This document shows, one piece after another, positions 33,182-41,779 of a stretch of 64,000 nt of DNA. Position numbers and translations under genes: made by a program. The first letter of the stretch is position 1; each line of letters begins with the position of its first letter. Below the pieces are notes generated by a model. The model did not search any database. It was not told where the DNA came from and was given only the letters and a program-made list of their open reading frames with translations. Source of the DNA: BD2-11 sp965115885 (GTDB lineage: Bacteria; Gemmatimonadota; Gemmatimonadetes; Longimicrobiales; Gaopeijiaceae); NCBI GenBank assembly GCA_965115885.1, contig OZ220479.1:3038001-3102000 (forward strand), in the 5' to 3' direction.

Positions 33182-33567
33182 TACGGCCTCCGCCGTCGGA
33201 CGCCGGGGAGCGACGCCGGGCGTTGCGCCGCACGCTCCGGGAGCGGCTGGCGCGAGGCATCTACGAGCGCGAGAAGGCCCGCGATCCGACCCGCAGCGCA
33301 CGCCAGTCCTCGTGGGAGGACCTGAACGCCGGACGGCGCGCCACGCGCCTGAACTACGCCGACGAGCTGCTCACCACCCTGGTGGGCGCCCTGGGCGTCG
33401 AGTGGGCGACGATCGAGGCGCTGGAGACCTGCGCCCGAACGGCGCGCGCCGCAGCGGGAGCGGATACCGAGGGGGCCGCAGCCCGGACGCGGGAACTGGC
33501 CGACGCGCTCGCGGCGCTGGTGCCCGGCCCGGCGGGCGGGCGGACGCCGGACGAGGCGACCTCCTGA
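33178..33567 (+). CDS. hypothetical helical protein
   Basis: 129 residues; the ATG overlaps the previous stop (ATGA). Basic N-terminus (RRALRRTLRERLARGIYERE), then a helical core (LNYADELLTTLVGALGVEWA) and an Ala-rich end. No signal peptide, no membrane segment, no family recognised. It is the last gene of the hemA-hemB unit, and its stop abuts the stop of the convergent VWA gene so that the two stops form TGATCA. Confidence 0.6.
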   Translation: MIRPPPSDAGERRRALRRTLRERLARGIYEREKARDPTRSARQSSWEDLNAGRRATRLNYADELLTTLVGALGVEWATIEALETCARTARAAAGADTEGAAARTRELADALAALVPGPAGGRTPDEATS

Positions 33568-34857
33568 TCAGACGATCCGGCGCCGCTTGCGCCTGAGGAA
33601 GTCCGTCATGACGTACTGTCCCAGGGTGAGCGAGCTCGCGAAGTACGCCTTTCCGCGCGAGATCTCGGTCACCTCGCGCACGAAACGCACCAAGTAGGGG
33701 TCGCGAGCGAGCATGAAGGTGTTGATGTGGATGCCCGCCTTCCGGCACGCCGCCACCTCCCGGAAGGTCCTCCGGAGAATCAGGCCGTCCGGCGCCCCCG
33801 AGTTCTTGTAGATGCGCCCGTCGGGAAGGGTCGCCGCGGAGGGCTTGCCGTCGGTGATCATGACGATCTGCATCATGTCCTTCTTCTGCGCCTTCAGCAG
33901 ACGGCGCGCGACGAGGAGACCTTCCGCGGTGTTGGTGTGGAACGGTCCCACTTGCGCGCGCGCCAGCTGCGACAGCGGGATCTCGGTCGCGCGGTCGCCG
34001 AACGTCACCACCCTGAGCGCGTCGCCCGGAAACCGGGTGCGGATCAGATGGGTCAGCGCCAGCGCGACCCGTTTGGCGGGACCGAAGCGGTCCTCTCCGT
34101 AGAGAACCATCGAGTGCGACACGTCGAGCATGAGCGCCGTGGCGCAGGAGGAGCGGTACTCGGTCTGGCGCACCATCAGATCCGGGTAGTCGAGCTCGAT
34201 GGGGATCGAGAGCCCCGCCCTCTCGACGGCGTTCCTCAAGGTGGCCGGAATGTCGAGGTTGAGCGCGTCGCCGTACTCGTAGGGTCGACTCGCCGCGTCG
34301 GCCTCCACGCCGGTGGCCAGGTTCGGGGTTTCGTGGGATCCGAAGCTGGACATCCCGCTGGCGGAAAGCAGGTTGCGCAGGGCGCGGTACCCGAGGAAAT
34401 CCACGCCCTTGCGGGTGAGCCCGAAATTCACGCCGCGGGCCGCGTCCCTGGCCTCGCCGACATGCCCCCGGCCGGCGGCGTCCTCGGCCGATTCCGGCAT
34501 GCCTCGGCCGCCCTCCAGGGTCATGTAGCCTTCCTCCACCAACCTCTGCACGACGTCGTCGATGAGTTGCGCGATGCGGCGGCGGACCTCCTCGTCGCCC
34601 TCGCCCTCGCCTCGGAGTTCCTCCAGCATCTCCGGGGTGAACTGCCCGCTCTCGACGAGCGCGTCCAGGATCGCCCGCTGCAGGGCTTCGTAGGAGTCGG
34701 TGTCCTCGGTCCCCGACCACCCCCAGTAGGGGTGGAAGTGCGGACCGCCGGCGAAGCCGCCGTCCATCAGAAAGTCGGTGAGGCGCTCGAGCAGGGCCTC
34801 GAGGTTCAGGGCGTCGAGCAGGTCGGGACGGTACTTTGTGTAGGTCGTGAAGCGCAT
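33568..34857 (-). CDS. VWA-domain protein, partner of a MoxR-type ATPase
   Basis: 429 residues from the ATG at 34857, preceded by GGAGGGCAGG. The C-terminal half is a von Willebrand A domain with the metal-ion-dependent adhesion motif DVSHSM (DxSxS) near residue 240 and ITDGKPSAA further on. The N-terminal half is helical and acidic. The layout matches VWA partners of magnesium-chelatase-like or MoxR ATPases, which act together as chaperone-like metal or cofactor insertases. A matching ATPase is encoded at 36635-38104 on the same strand, with mutY and a DinB gene in between. There is no signal peptide. Confidence 0.85.
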   Translation of the reverse strand: MRFTTYTKYRPDLLDALNLEALLERLTDFLMDGGFAGGPHFHPYWGWSGTEDTDSYEALQRAILDALVESGQFTPEMLEELRGEGEGDEEVRRRIAQLIDDVVQRLVEEGYMTLEGGRGMPESAEDAAGRGHVGEARDAARGVNFGLTRKGVDFLGYRALRNLLSASGMSSFGSHETPNLATGVEADAASRPYEYGDALNLDIPATLRNAVERAGLSIPIELDYPDLMVRQTEYRSSCATALMLDVSHSMVLYGEDRFGPAKRVALALTHLIRTRFPGDALRVVTFGDRATEIPLSQLARAQVGPFHTNTAEGLLVARRLLKAQKKDMMQIVMITDGKPSAATLPDGRIYKNSGAPDGLILRRTFREVAACRKAGIHINTFMLARDPYLVRFVREVTEISRGKAYFASSLTLGQYVMTDFLRRKRRRIV

Positions 34858-34949
34858 TGCCCTGCCCTCCCGGAGTGAGGCTTCGCGCGCGCGCCCGTCG
34901 CCCGATCCATCCCGAACGTCCGTCGGCGCGGACCGCCGACCGGAGGAGA

Positions 34950-35975
34950 ATGGAGATCGCCCGCCCAAGACTGCTCGCGTGGTTCGACGCGCACAAACGC
35001 GACCTGCCCTGGCGCGGGGCCGGGGATCCCTACGCGGTGTGGATCTCGGAGGTCATGCTGCAGCAGACGCGTGCCGGTTCCGTGGTCCCCTACTACCGGC
35101 GCTGGATGGCGCGGTTCCCGAACGTCGGCGCGCTCGCCGACGCCGAACTGGAGGAGGTGTTGCGGCTCTGGCAGGGGCTGGGCTACTACGCCCGCGCACG
35201 CAACGCGCACCGATGCGCGCGGCGAGTGCGCGACGCCTGCGGCGGCGCGTTCCCCTCCTCGGCCGCCGAGCTGCGGACCCTGCCGGGGATCGGACCCTAC
35301 ACCGCCGCCGCGGTGGCGAGCATCGCCTTCGGGGAGGCGGTCGCGGCCGTGGACGGCAACGTGCGCCGGGTGGTGGCGCGGCTGTTCGACCTCCCCGATC
35401 CGTCGCCCGCAGAGGCGCGCGACCGCGCGGCCGGTCTGATGGACCCCGCTCGCCCCGGCGACTCGAACGAGGCGATGATGGAGCTGGGCGCCACCGTGTG
35501 CACGCCCCGTTCCCCCTCCTGCGGGGCGTGTCCGCTGGCGGACGGTTGCCGGGCGCTGGCGGTCGGCAGCGTGGCGCGGCGGCCGACGCGGCGGCGACGG
35601 CGTGCCGTGCCGAAGCGCGTCTGGGCCGTGCGGGTCGCGGTCTCGCGGCGGGGCAGGACGCTAGTGGTGCGACGGCGGCCGGAAGGGCTGCTGGGAGGGA
35701 TGTGGGAATTCCCGGCGGTGGAGCTGGAGGGCGGCGCCGAGGCGGACGGGCGCGTGCCGGCGCGGGAAGCCGGGCCCGCGCCGGGAGCGGGCGTGGAACT
35801 GCCGCCCCTCGTCCACCGGTTCTCGCACTTCACCGCGGTGTACCGGCCCCGTCGGGTCGAGGCGGAGGAGGAGTGGCGCGAGGAGGAGGGCCGCTGGGTC
35901 GCCCCGTCGGAGCTGGCCCGCATGCCCCTGCCGGTCGCACAGCAACGCATCGCCCGGGCGGCGGGACTCCTGTGA
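34950..35975 (+). CDS. mutY: A/G-specific adenine DNA glycosylase
   Basis: 341 residues from the ATG at 34950, preceded by GGAGGAGA. The HhH-GPD fold is clear: catalytic Glu in VWISEVMLQQTR, the hairpin LPGIGPYTAAAVASIAFGE and catalytic Asp in AVDGNV. The [4Fe-4S] cluster ligands are CTPRSPSCGACPLADGC. The C-terminal NUDIX-like domain (about residues 225-335, including LLGGMWEFPAVELEGG and HRFSHFTAVYRPR) recognises 8-oxoguanine. It removes adenine opposite 8-oxoG. It sits inside the otherwise leftward VWA/MoxR region in the opposite direction. Confidence 0.95.
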   Translation: MEIARPRLLAWFDAHKRDLPWRGAGDPYAVWISEVMLQQTRAGSVVPYYRRWMARFPNVGALADAELEEVLRLWQGLGYYARARNAHRCARRVRDACGGAFPSSAAELRTLPGIGPYTAAAVASIAFGEAVAAVDGNVRRVVARLFDLPDPSPAEARDRAAGLMDPARPGDSNEAMMELGATVCTPRSPSCGACPLADGCRALAVGSVARRPTRRRRRAVPKRVWAVRVAVSRRGRTLVVRRRPEGLLGGMWEFPAVELEGGAEADGRVPAREAGPAPGAGVELPPLVHRFSHFTAVYRPRRVEAEEEWREEEGRWVAPSELARMPLPVAQQRIARAAGLL

Positions 35976-35993
35976 AGGGCGCGAACGCGGCGC

Positions 35994-36611
35994 TCACCGC
36001 GACCAGGGCGGCACCACCCGGTTCGCGCGGGCGTAGGCGATCGCCTGTCCCAGATGCTCGTTCATGTGGGTCACCAACTGCAGCAGCACCGCCCAGCGCT
36101 CCACTTCGCGCCCGTACAGCTCGGTCCGCCGCGTCAACTCCGTTCCGGACATCGAGTCCATGAGGGCGCGAACGTGGTCCATCGACGCGGACAGGATCCC
36201 GACCGCCTCGCGCTTGGCGGTCACCCGCTCCTCGAGCGAGTCGTAGTCCACCCCCGCGGGAGGCTCGACCCCCAGATGCATGTCCGGATACATGTAGTTG
36301 TACCGTGCGACGTGCATGTACGCCGCGGCCACGGTGTACACCCCCTCCATGGGCCGCCAGGAGTACGACTCCGCCGGCATCGCCTCGGCCAGCGCCACTA
36401 GCTTGCGCGCCGTCCCCTCGAACTGGCTTCTCAGCTCCTCCCCCAACCCGGCGACGTCCTGGGCGCGGACGGGCGCGGCCAGAACCGCCGCGATCCCGAG
36501 CGCCGGCAAGCTGCGGGCGAGGACCCGCCCGCCCCGGCATCCGGCGCCGGCCAGCCGCGCGAAGACGGACGTTCCCGCGGCGACGCCTGAGGAACCTGTG
36601 GAACTGCGCAC
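35994..36611 (-). CDS. exported DinB-superfamily protein
   Basis: 205 residues from the GTG at 36611, chosen because GGGAGGAAGAA precedes it and a signal peptide follows (LARSLPALGIAAVLAAPVRA). The mature part is a four-helix DinB-like bundle with histidines at typical metal positions: AAAYMHVARYNYMYP, and VTHMNEHLGQAIAYARANR near the end. Family members are metal-dependent thiol transferases or remain unassigned; exported ones are common in Gemmatimonadota-like and Acidobacteria-like genomes. It starts 23 bases after the end of the MoxR-type gene. Confidence 0.8.
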   Translation of the reverse strand: MRSSTGSSGVAAGTSVFARLAGAGCRGGRVLARSLPALGIAAVLAAPVRAQDVAGLGEELRSQFEGTARKLVALAEAMPAESYSWRPMEGVYTVAAAYMHVARYNYMYPDMHLGVEPPAGVDYDSLEERVTAKREAVGILSASMDHVRALMDSMSGTELTRRTELYGREVERWAVLLQLVTHMNEHLGQAIAYARANRVVPPWSR

Positions 36612-36634
36612 GGTTCTTCCTCCCGGTTCACGGT

Positions 36635-38104
36635 TCAACCCTGGGTCGAAAACGGCCCCGCCCCCTTCGGTCCCTTCCCCGGCGCGGAGGCGTCGTGGCG
36701 CGCGCGGGCGTAGCCTCCCGCATCGGTGCGGCCGATGCGCTTGGCGTCGACCAGCGCCTCCAGCACCAGTTCGCAGGCGGACGCTCTGCGGCCGTCGCCG
36801 GCGTCCGCCGCCGCCAGCCCGACGCGCGAAAGCAACTCCAGCAGGCCGGGCACGTTCTCGAATCCGCTCACGCACGCCTTCGCCGCGGCGTCGTTGGAAA
36901 TCTGCAGCGCGCCCCCTTCCTCGAAGTACTCCACCACCGGCTCCACGTCGGCGCCCCCCGCCCGAGCCGCGAACACCCGTCCCGCCGCCCGGGCGATCAA
37001 CTCGCGGGCGATGCGGTCGGGACCGTGCAACTCGCCCTCGTACTCCAACTCCATCTTGCCGGTGATCGCCGGCCGGGCCGCGTAGACGTCGCCCACTCGC
37101 GGCACCGCCGTCCTCTCCCCCAGACGCAGCGCGCGGCGTTCCGCGCTCGCCACCGCGATCTCCAGCACCGAGATGGGCATTCGCTGGCTCACCCCCGAAC
37201 GCTGGTCCACGCGCTTGTCGACGCGGGCCAGGAAGGCGATCGACTCCACGACTTCGCCGATGAAGTCGGGCACCTCCACCGCAAGCTCCCCCCGGTCGAC
37301 CCACGCTTCCTGGGACGTGATCGCCCGTCCCACGGCGAGCGTTTCCGGGTAGTGGGTGCGCACTTCGGTGCCGATGCGGTCCTTGAGCGGCGTGATGATC
37401 TTGCCGCGCGCGGTGTAGTCCTCGGGGTTGGCCGTGAAGGCCAGCGCGACGTCCAGCCGGAGACGCACGGGGTAGCCCTTGATCTGCACGTCCCCCTCCT
37501 GGAGGACGTTGAAGAGCCCGACCTGGATCTTCCCGGCGAGATCCGGCAGCTCGTTGACGGCGAAGATGCCGCGGTTGGCCCGGGGCAGCAGCCCGTAGTG
37601 AACCGTCAGTTCGTCGGCCAGGACGTGTCCCCCTCGGGCCGCCTTGATCGGGTCCACGTCCCCGATCATGTCCGCGATGCTCACGTCCGGGGTCGCCAGC
37701 TTCTCTACGTACCGGGTCTCCCGGGGCACCCACGCCACCGGCGCCTCCTCCCCGTGCTCCTCCAGGAGCAGCCGCCCGTAGCGCGACACCGGGCGAAAGG
37801 GCTCGTCGTTGATCTCGCTTCCCGCGAGGATCGGGATCTCCTCGTCCAGCAAATCGACGAGCTGGCGCAGGATGCGGCTCTTGGCCTGGCCGCGCAGTCC
37901 CAGCAGGATGAAGTCGTGGCGCGCCAGCAGGGCGTTCACGATCTGCGGGACGACGCTGTCGTCGTAGCCCAGGACGCCCGGAAAGAGCTTTTCCCCGCTC
38001 CGGATCCTGCGGACCAAGTTGGCCCTCATCTCGTCCTTGACGCTGCGGGGGCGATGGCCGGATTCGCGCAACTCCCGAACGGTGGCGGGTCGGCGACGGG
38101 TCAT
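36635..38104 (-). CDS. MoxR/magnesium-chelatase-like AAA+ ATPase
   Basis: 489 residues from the ATG at 38104. The P-loop is GLRGQAKSRI near residue 69; a sensor and Walker B region lies in GIFAVNELPDLAGKIQVGLF. ALAFTANPEDYTARGKIIT and LKDRIGTEVRTHYPE are typical of magnesium chelatase subunit I-like ATPases. No VWA domain is fused, but one is encoded at 33568-34857. Such pairs remodel protein complexes or insert cofactors in the cytoplasm. With hemA-hemB nearby, a true magnesium or cobalt chelatase might be suspected, but no BchH/CobN-size subunit is present. Confidence 0.85.
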   Translation of the reverse strand: MTRRRPATVRELRESGHRPRSVKDEMRANLVRRIRSGEKLFPGVLGYDDSVVPQIVNALLARHDFILLGLRGQAKSRILRQLVDLLDEEIPILAGSEINDEPFRPVSRYGRLLLEEHGEEAPVAWVPRETRYVEKLATPDVSIADMIGDVDPIKAARGGHVLADELTVHYGLLPRANRGIFAVNELPDLAGKIQVGLFNVLQEGDVQIKGYPVRLRLDVALAFTANPEDYTARGKIITPLKDRIGTEVRTHYPETLAVGRAITSQEAWVDRGELAVEVPDFIGEVVESIAFLARVDKRVDQRSGVSQRMPISVLEIAVASAERRALRLGERTAVPRVGDVYAARPAITGKMELEYEGELHGPDRIARELIARAAGRVFAARAGGADVEPVVEYFEEGGALQISNDAAAKACVSGFENVPGLLELLSRVGLAAADAGDGRRASACELVLEALVDAKRIGRTDAGGYARARHDASAPGKGPKGAGPFSTQG

Positions 38105-38333
38105 GTGTGTCCGTGGGGAAGGCGGGTTCGCGGGGATGCCGTGACGGCCGACGCCGGATTGGCTAGGATGTAGCGCTTCGAGAGGTCGTGCGCGCCGGGG
38201 CATTCGGGCGACGGCCTCGGCAGACTACCCCGCGATCCGGGCCCGGATCCTCGAGAGGCCGCGCGGCGGGCGGATCCGCGGCGGGGCCCGCCCCCCTCGG
38301 GGGCGCGACCGGAAGCCCGGCCAGGAGTTCCGA

Positions 38334-39995
38334 ATGTCGCATTCTCCGGTGTCCGTGCAGCCGGCCGCTTGGCAGCCTCCCTTCCCCGGGGATCGCTTCG
38401 TCGTGGAGGAATCCCCCGACCCCGAAGCGGTTCCCTTGGACGTGGTCTTCGTGGGCGGAGGGCCGGCCGGGCTCGCCGGCGCCGTCCAGCTCGCGAAACT
38501 GGCGCGGGCGGACCGCGCGGCGGGCGGCGAAGTGGGCGAACTCGAGATCGGCGTGCTCGAGAAGGCCGCCCGGCTGGGCGAACACAACCTGTCCGGCGCC
38601 GTGGTGAACCCGCGCGTCTTCCGGGAACTCTTCCCCGAGCTCTCCGACGACGACTTCCCTTTCGCGCGCCGAGTCTCCCGAGAAGCGGTGTACCTGCTGA
38701 CCTCCGGCAGCGCGATCCGGCTTCCGACGCCGCCCACCATGAGGAATCGCGGCAACTTCGTGGGCTCGATCTGCGAAATGGTGCGCTGGCTGGGCGAGCG
38801 CGCCGAGGAACTCGGCGTGAGCGTCTTCCCCGGCTTCCCGGTCGACGCGTTGCTCGTGGAAGGGAGACGCGTGGTCGGAGTGCGCACGACCCCGGCCGGT
38901 CTCGACCGCGACGGCGCGCCCGGACCGGGGCACCAGCCGCCCATGGACATCTCGTCCGAGGTCACCGTGCTCGCCGAAGGAACGCGCGGTCCGCTCACCC
39001 GGGCCTGGCGGGAACGGGAGGGCGTCTCCTCGCCCAACCCCCAGATCTACGCCCTCGGGGTCAAGGAGCTCTGGCGCGTGGCCCGTCCCCCGGACCGGGT
39101 CGTGCACACCCTCGGATGGCCGCTCCCGCGCGACGCTTTCGGCGGCAGCTTCATGTATCCCCTGGCCGACGATCTGGTGGCCCTGGGGCTGGTCGTGGGG
39201 CTCGACTACCGCGACGCCTCGCTGGACGTCCACGAGCTCCTGCAACGGATGAAGCTCCACCCGCTCTTCCGTCCCGCGCTCGAGGGCGGCGAGATGCTGG
39301 AGTGGGGCGCGAAGACCATCCCCGAGGGAGGCTACCACTCGGTCCCGGAGCGCCGTCACGGGGAAGGCCTGCTCGTCTGCGGAGACGCCGCCGGCCTGGT
39401 GGACGTTCCCTCCCTGAAGGGCGTCCACTACGCGATGCAGTCGGGCGTCCTCGCCGCCCACGCCATCTTCGCCGAACTCAAGGGGGACGGCGAAGGGCTG
39501 GCGGGCTTCAGCCGCGCGCTGGACGACTCGTACGTGATGGGGGACCTGCGCCGCACCCGCAATCTGCGCTTGGCCTTCAAGAAAGGCTTCTGGGCGGGCG
39601 GGGTGCGCGCGGGTCTCGCGACGTTGACCGGGGGCGCGTTTCCCGGCGCCCGCATCCCGGTGCGGGAAGACGTGCGCGAGGAGCGCCGCGCGGGCGCACC
39701 CGAACCCTTCCGGCCCGACGGAACGCTCACCTTCTCGAAGGCCGACGCGGTCTACAAATCCGGGAACCGGACCCGCGACGACGTCCCCGGCCACGTGCTC
39801 GTCGGCGACGAGGTTCCTCCCGAAGGCGCCGCGTTCTACGCCCGCATGTGCCCGGCCGGGGTGTACGAGCAGGACGAGGCGGGCAACTTGGTGGTGAACG
39901 CCCCCAACTGCGTGGACTGCAAGGCGACCGACGTGCTGGGGCCGCGATGGACGCCGCGGGAGGGGGGCAGCGGGCCGGCGTATCGAAGGATGTAG
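38334..39995 (+). CDS. electron-transfer flavoprotein:quinone oxidoreductase
   Basis: 553 residues; GGAG precedes the ATG. FAD-binding motif VVFVGGGPAGLAGAVQLA near residue 37, then the family's LGEHNLSGAVVNPR, and GLLVCGDAAGLVDVPSLKGV, FAD site 2. The membrane-facing quinone region is present (YHSVPERRHGEGLL). The C-terminal cluster domain has only three of four expected cysteines: RMCPAGVYE and NCVDCKATD, where canonical enzymes have a third Cys after CxxC (in CKTCD); Thr stands there. The enzyme passes electrons from ETF to quinone. The etfAB genes are not in the window. Confidence 0.9.
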   Translation: MSHSPVSVQPAAWQPPFPGDRFVVEESPDPEAVPLDVVFVGGGPAGLAGAVQLAKLARADRAAGGEVGELEIGVLEKAARLGEHNLSGAVVNPRVFRELFPELSDDDFPFARRVSREAVYLLTSGSAIRLPTPPTMRNRGNFVGSICEMVRWLGERAEELGVSVFPGFPVDALLVEGRRVVGVRTTPAGLDRDGAPGPGHQPPMDISSEVTVLAEGTRGPLTRAWREREGVSSPNPQIYALGVKELWRVARPPDRVVHTLGWPLPRDAFGGSFMYPLADDLVALGLVVGLDYRDASLDVHELLQRMKLHPLFRPALEGGEMLEWGAKTIPEGGYHSVPERRHGEGLLVCGDAAGLVDVPSLKGVHYAMQSGVLAAHAIFAELKGDGEGLAGFSRALDDSYVMGDLRRTRNLRLAFKKGFWAGGVRAGLATLTGGAFPGARIPVREDVREERRAGAPEPFRPDGTLTFSKADAVYKSGNRTRDDVPGHVLVGDEVPPEGAAFYARMCPAGVYEQDEAGNLVVNAPNCVDCKATDVLGPRWTPREGGSGPAYRRM

Positions 39996-40501
39996 GTCGG
40001 AGAGCGCGGACGAGATCTCCGAAGGAACGACCCGCTCCCCCGGGAGCGCGCATGCGCCCAGCCGCCGACAGGCCGTGCGAGCGCCCGCGCCGAACCGCCC
40101 CGGCGTCCGCCCGCTCGCGATCGCGTCGTTGTCGGCGCCGGGCGCGCCTGCGCGAAGCCGGATCCGCCGTCGACGGCGTCGGGGCCCGCATCGCGGAGAG
40201 CCGGACTCCGGCATGGCCGCCCGGGGCGGGATGGCGCGTCGAAACGGAGCCCGCTACGGGATCGCGCGCGCGCCGACGACGGATTCGGGAGGTCGGACAG
40301 GCGACCGAGACGCTCGTCGAACCGGATCGGAGGGCCGAGAAGGCGTGGCGGAGACGGCGGGACCGCACGAGACTCGGGGCGGAGCACGTCGGCGTGCATC
40401 GCCGCGCGACGGCGGGCTCGAATCCGGCGGCGGGACGCGGCGCATGCCGATCGCCCTCGGCGACCTCCGTCGCCGACCGGAGGACGCTCGAAGCGCCGAC
40501 G
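39996..40501. other. 506-base stretch without a supported gene
   Basis: Between ETF-QO and the convergent NUDIX gene. The frames are arginine-, alanine- and proline-rich shadow on both strands. No terminator hairpin with a T-run, repeat or RNA gene is seen. Confidence 0.4.
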
Positions 40502-41308
40502 CTAATCGTCCGGAACGCTCACCTCCACCCCGTCCTCCGTGCGCACCAGCGCGGGCATGACGGCGGGGACGGGACGGGTCCGGAAGTGCGCCAGCGCCCC
40601 CTCCGCCGTCGCGAAGGCGGCGAGCCGCTCCAAGGTGCGGATCGTGGGAAAGATCATGGGCAACCGTCCCGCGCGGTGTCGGTCGAGGGCCTCCCCGGGC
40701 GAAATCCAGAGCGATGCGGTCATCTCCCGGGGATCGGGGGCGGACCGCGACCCCGCGGGCGCCAGCGCCGCGAAGAAGCGGGTGTCGTAGCGCCGAGCCT
40801 CCGCCTCGGGAGTGATCCAGTGGGCGATGTACTCCATGGCGGCTCCGTCCACGCCCACTCCCAGATCGTCGAGGACTCCCGCGAACTCCAGGGTGCCCGC
40901 GAGCAGGCGCGCCCGCAGGCGGATCAGGCGCGCCCGTCCCGTCGGCGTGTCCGGAAGAAAACGTCCTCCGGGCGCCGCGACCAGCACCGCCGCCTCCTCG
41001 AAGGCTTCTCGCGCGGCCGCCAAATAGTACGCGATGGCGGGCGGGTCTCCTCCGACGAGATCGAGCCGGTCGGCCGCCGCCTCCGGCGTCAGCCGCTCGA
41101 CGCGCGAGACGAGGGTCGGAGCGGCGTCCCCGGCATCCACCCGTCCTCCGGGAAAGACGTAGGCCCCGGGCACGAATCCCGCCGATCGGGTGCGGCGCAT
41201 CAACAGGAGCTGAAAGTCCTGAGCGCGCGCGCGCAGGAGGACGACCGTCGCCGCGGGACGCGGCGCCGCTCCCGAGGGCGGAAGCCGTTCGTGCAGGCCC
41301 GCCGACAT
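40502..41308 (-). CDS. NUDIX hydrolase, NUDT19-like with interrupted NUDIX box
   Basis: 268 residues from the ATG at 41308; a GTG at 41338 adds ten residues. After VVLLRARAQDFQLLLMRRTR comes GAYVFPGGRVDAGD, the first half of the NUDIX box. The second half (AAREAFEEAAVLV) appears only after an insertion of about 35 residues, as in NUDT19/NUDT7-like CoA-related hydrolases. The C-terminus contains HWITPEAEARRYDTRFFAA, also seen in that subgroup. Hydrolysis of a nucleotide conjugate such as acyl-CoA is possible; the substrate is not shown. Confidence 0.8.
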   Translation of the reverse strand: MSAGLHERLPPSGAAPRPAATVVLLRARAQDFQLLLMRRTRSAGFVPGAYVFPGGRVDAGDAAPTLVSRVERLTPEAAADRLDLVGGDPPAIAYYLAAAREAFEEAAVLVAAPGGRFLPDTPTGRARLIRLRARLLAGTLEFAGVLDDLGVGVDGAAMEYIAHWITPEAEARRYDTRFFAALAPAGSRSAPDPREMTASLWISPGEALDRHRAGRLPMIFPTIRTLERLAAFATAEGALAHFRTRPVPAVMPALVRTEDGVEVSVPDD

Positions 41309-41779
41309 CCGACCGTCGTCCCGGTCGCGCGCGGCCACGGCGTTCGCGGTCCCGCCCCGTCACCGAGCGCGCCGCCCGGCCGGCGAGCGGCGGGCGGCGG
41401 ACGGGCCGGTCGCGGCCGCGCCGCGCGGACGGAGTGTGGGGGGCATTCGGTCGCTTCCGGGGCTCTCGTTCGGCTGGCGCGAACGCACGCGCCGCGCCAA
41501 GCTAGAAAGAGCGGCCGGAATCGGCCAGCTTCCCGGTGCGGAACCCCCTCGAACTGCCGGATCGGCAGCCTCGGGCGTCATTGTGGCGGAACCTTCGGGC
41601 CCGGTTCGTGCATCCCGTAGCCTGTCCATGCATCCTCGTCGGCCACGGCGAGACGAGCGAACGCCTTCGCGTTCGGGCGGATCCGCTCCGGGGACGCGCC
41701 CTTCGCGCCGCAGGTCGTCGACCGGGGGGCTCCCCGGGCATCCCCCGTCGCACGAGGCAAACCATGAGGAATCGAATCC
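41309..41779. other. 471-base intergenic region upstream of lon
   Basis: It separates the leftward NUDIX gene from the rightward lon gene, so both promoters should lie here. I see no consensus hexamers, no CIRCE-type heat-shock repeat and no coding frame with protein character. Confidence 0.4.

Noticed and set aside
33562..33573. TGATCA palindrome as an attachment or restriction-related site
   Set aside because: It arises simply from two abutting stop codons of convergent genes.
36635..38104. True magnesium or cobalt chelatase for chlorophyll or cobalamin
   Set aside because: Only the ATPase and a VWA protein are present; no large BchH/CobN subunit and no other pigment genes are seen.
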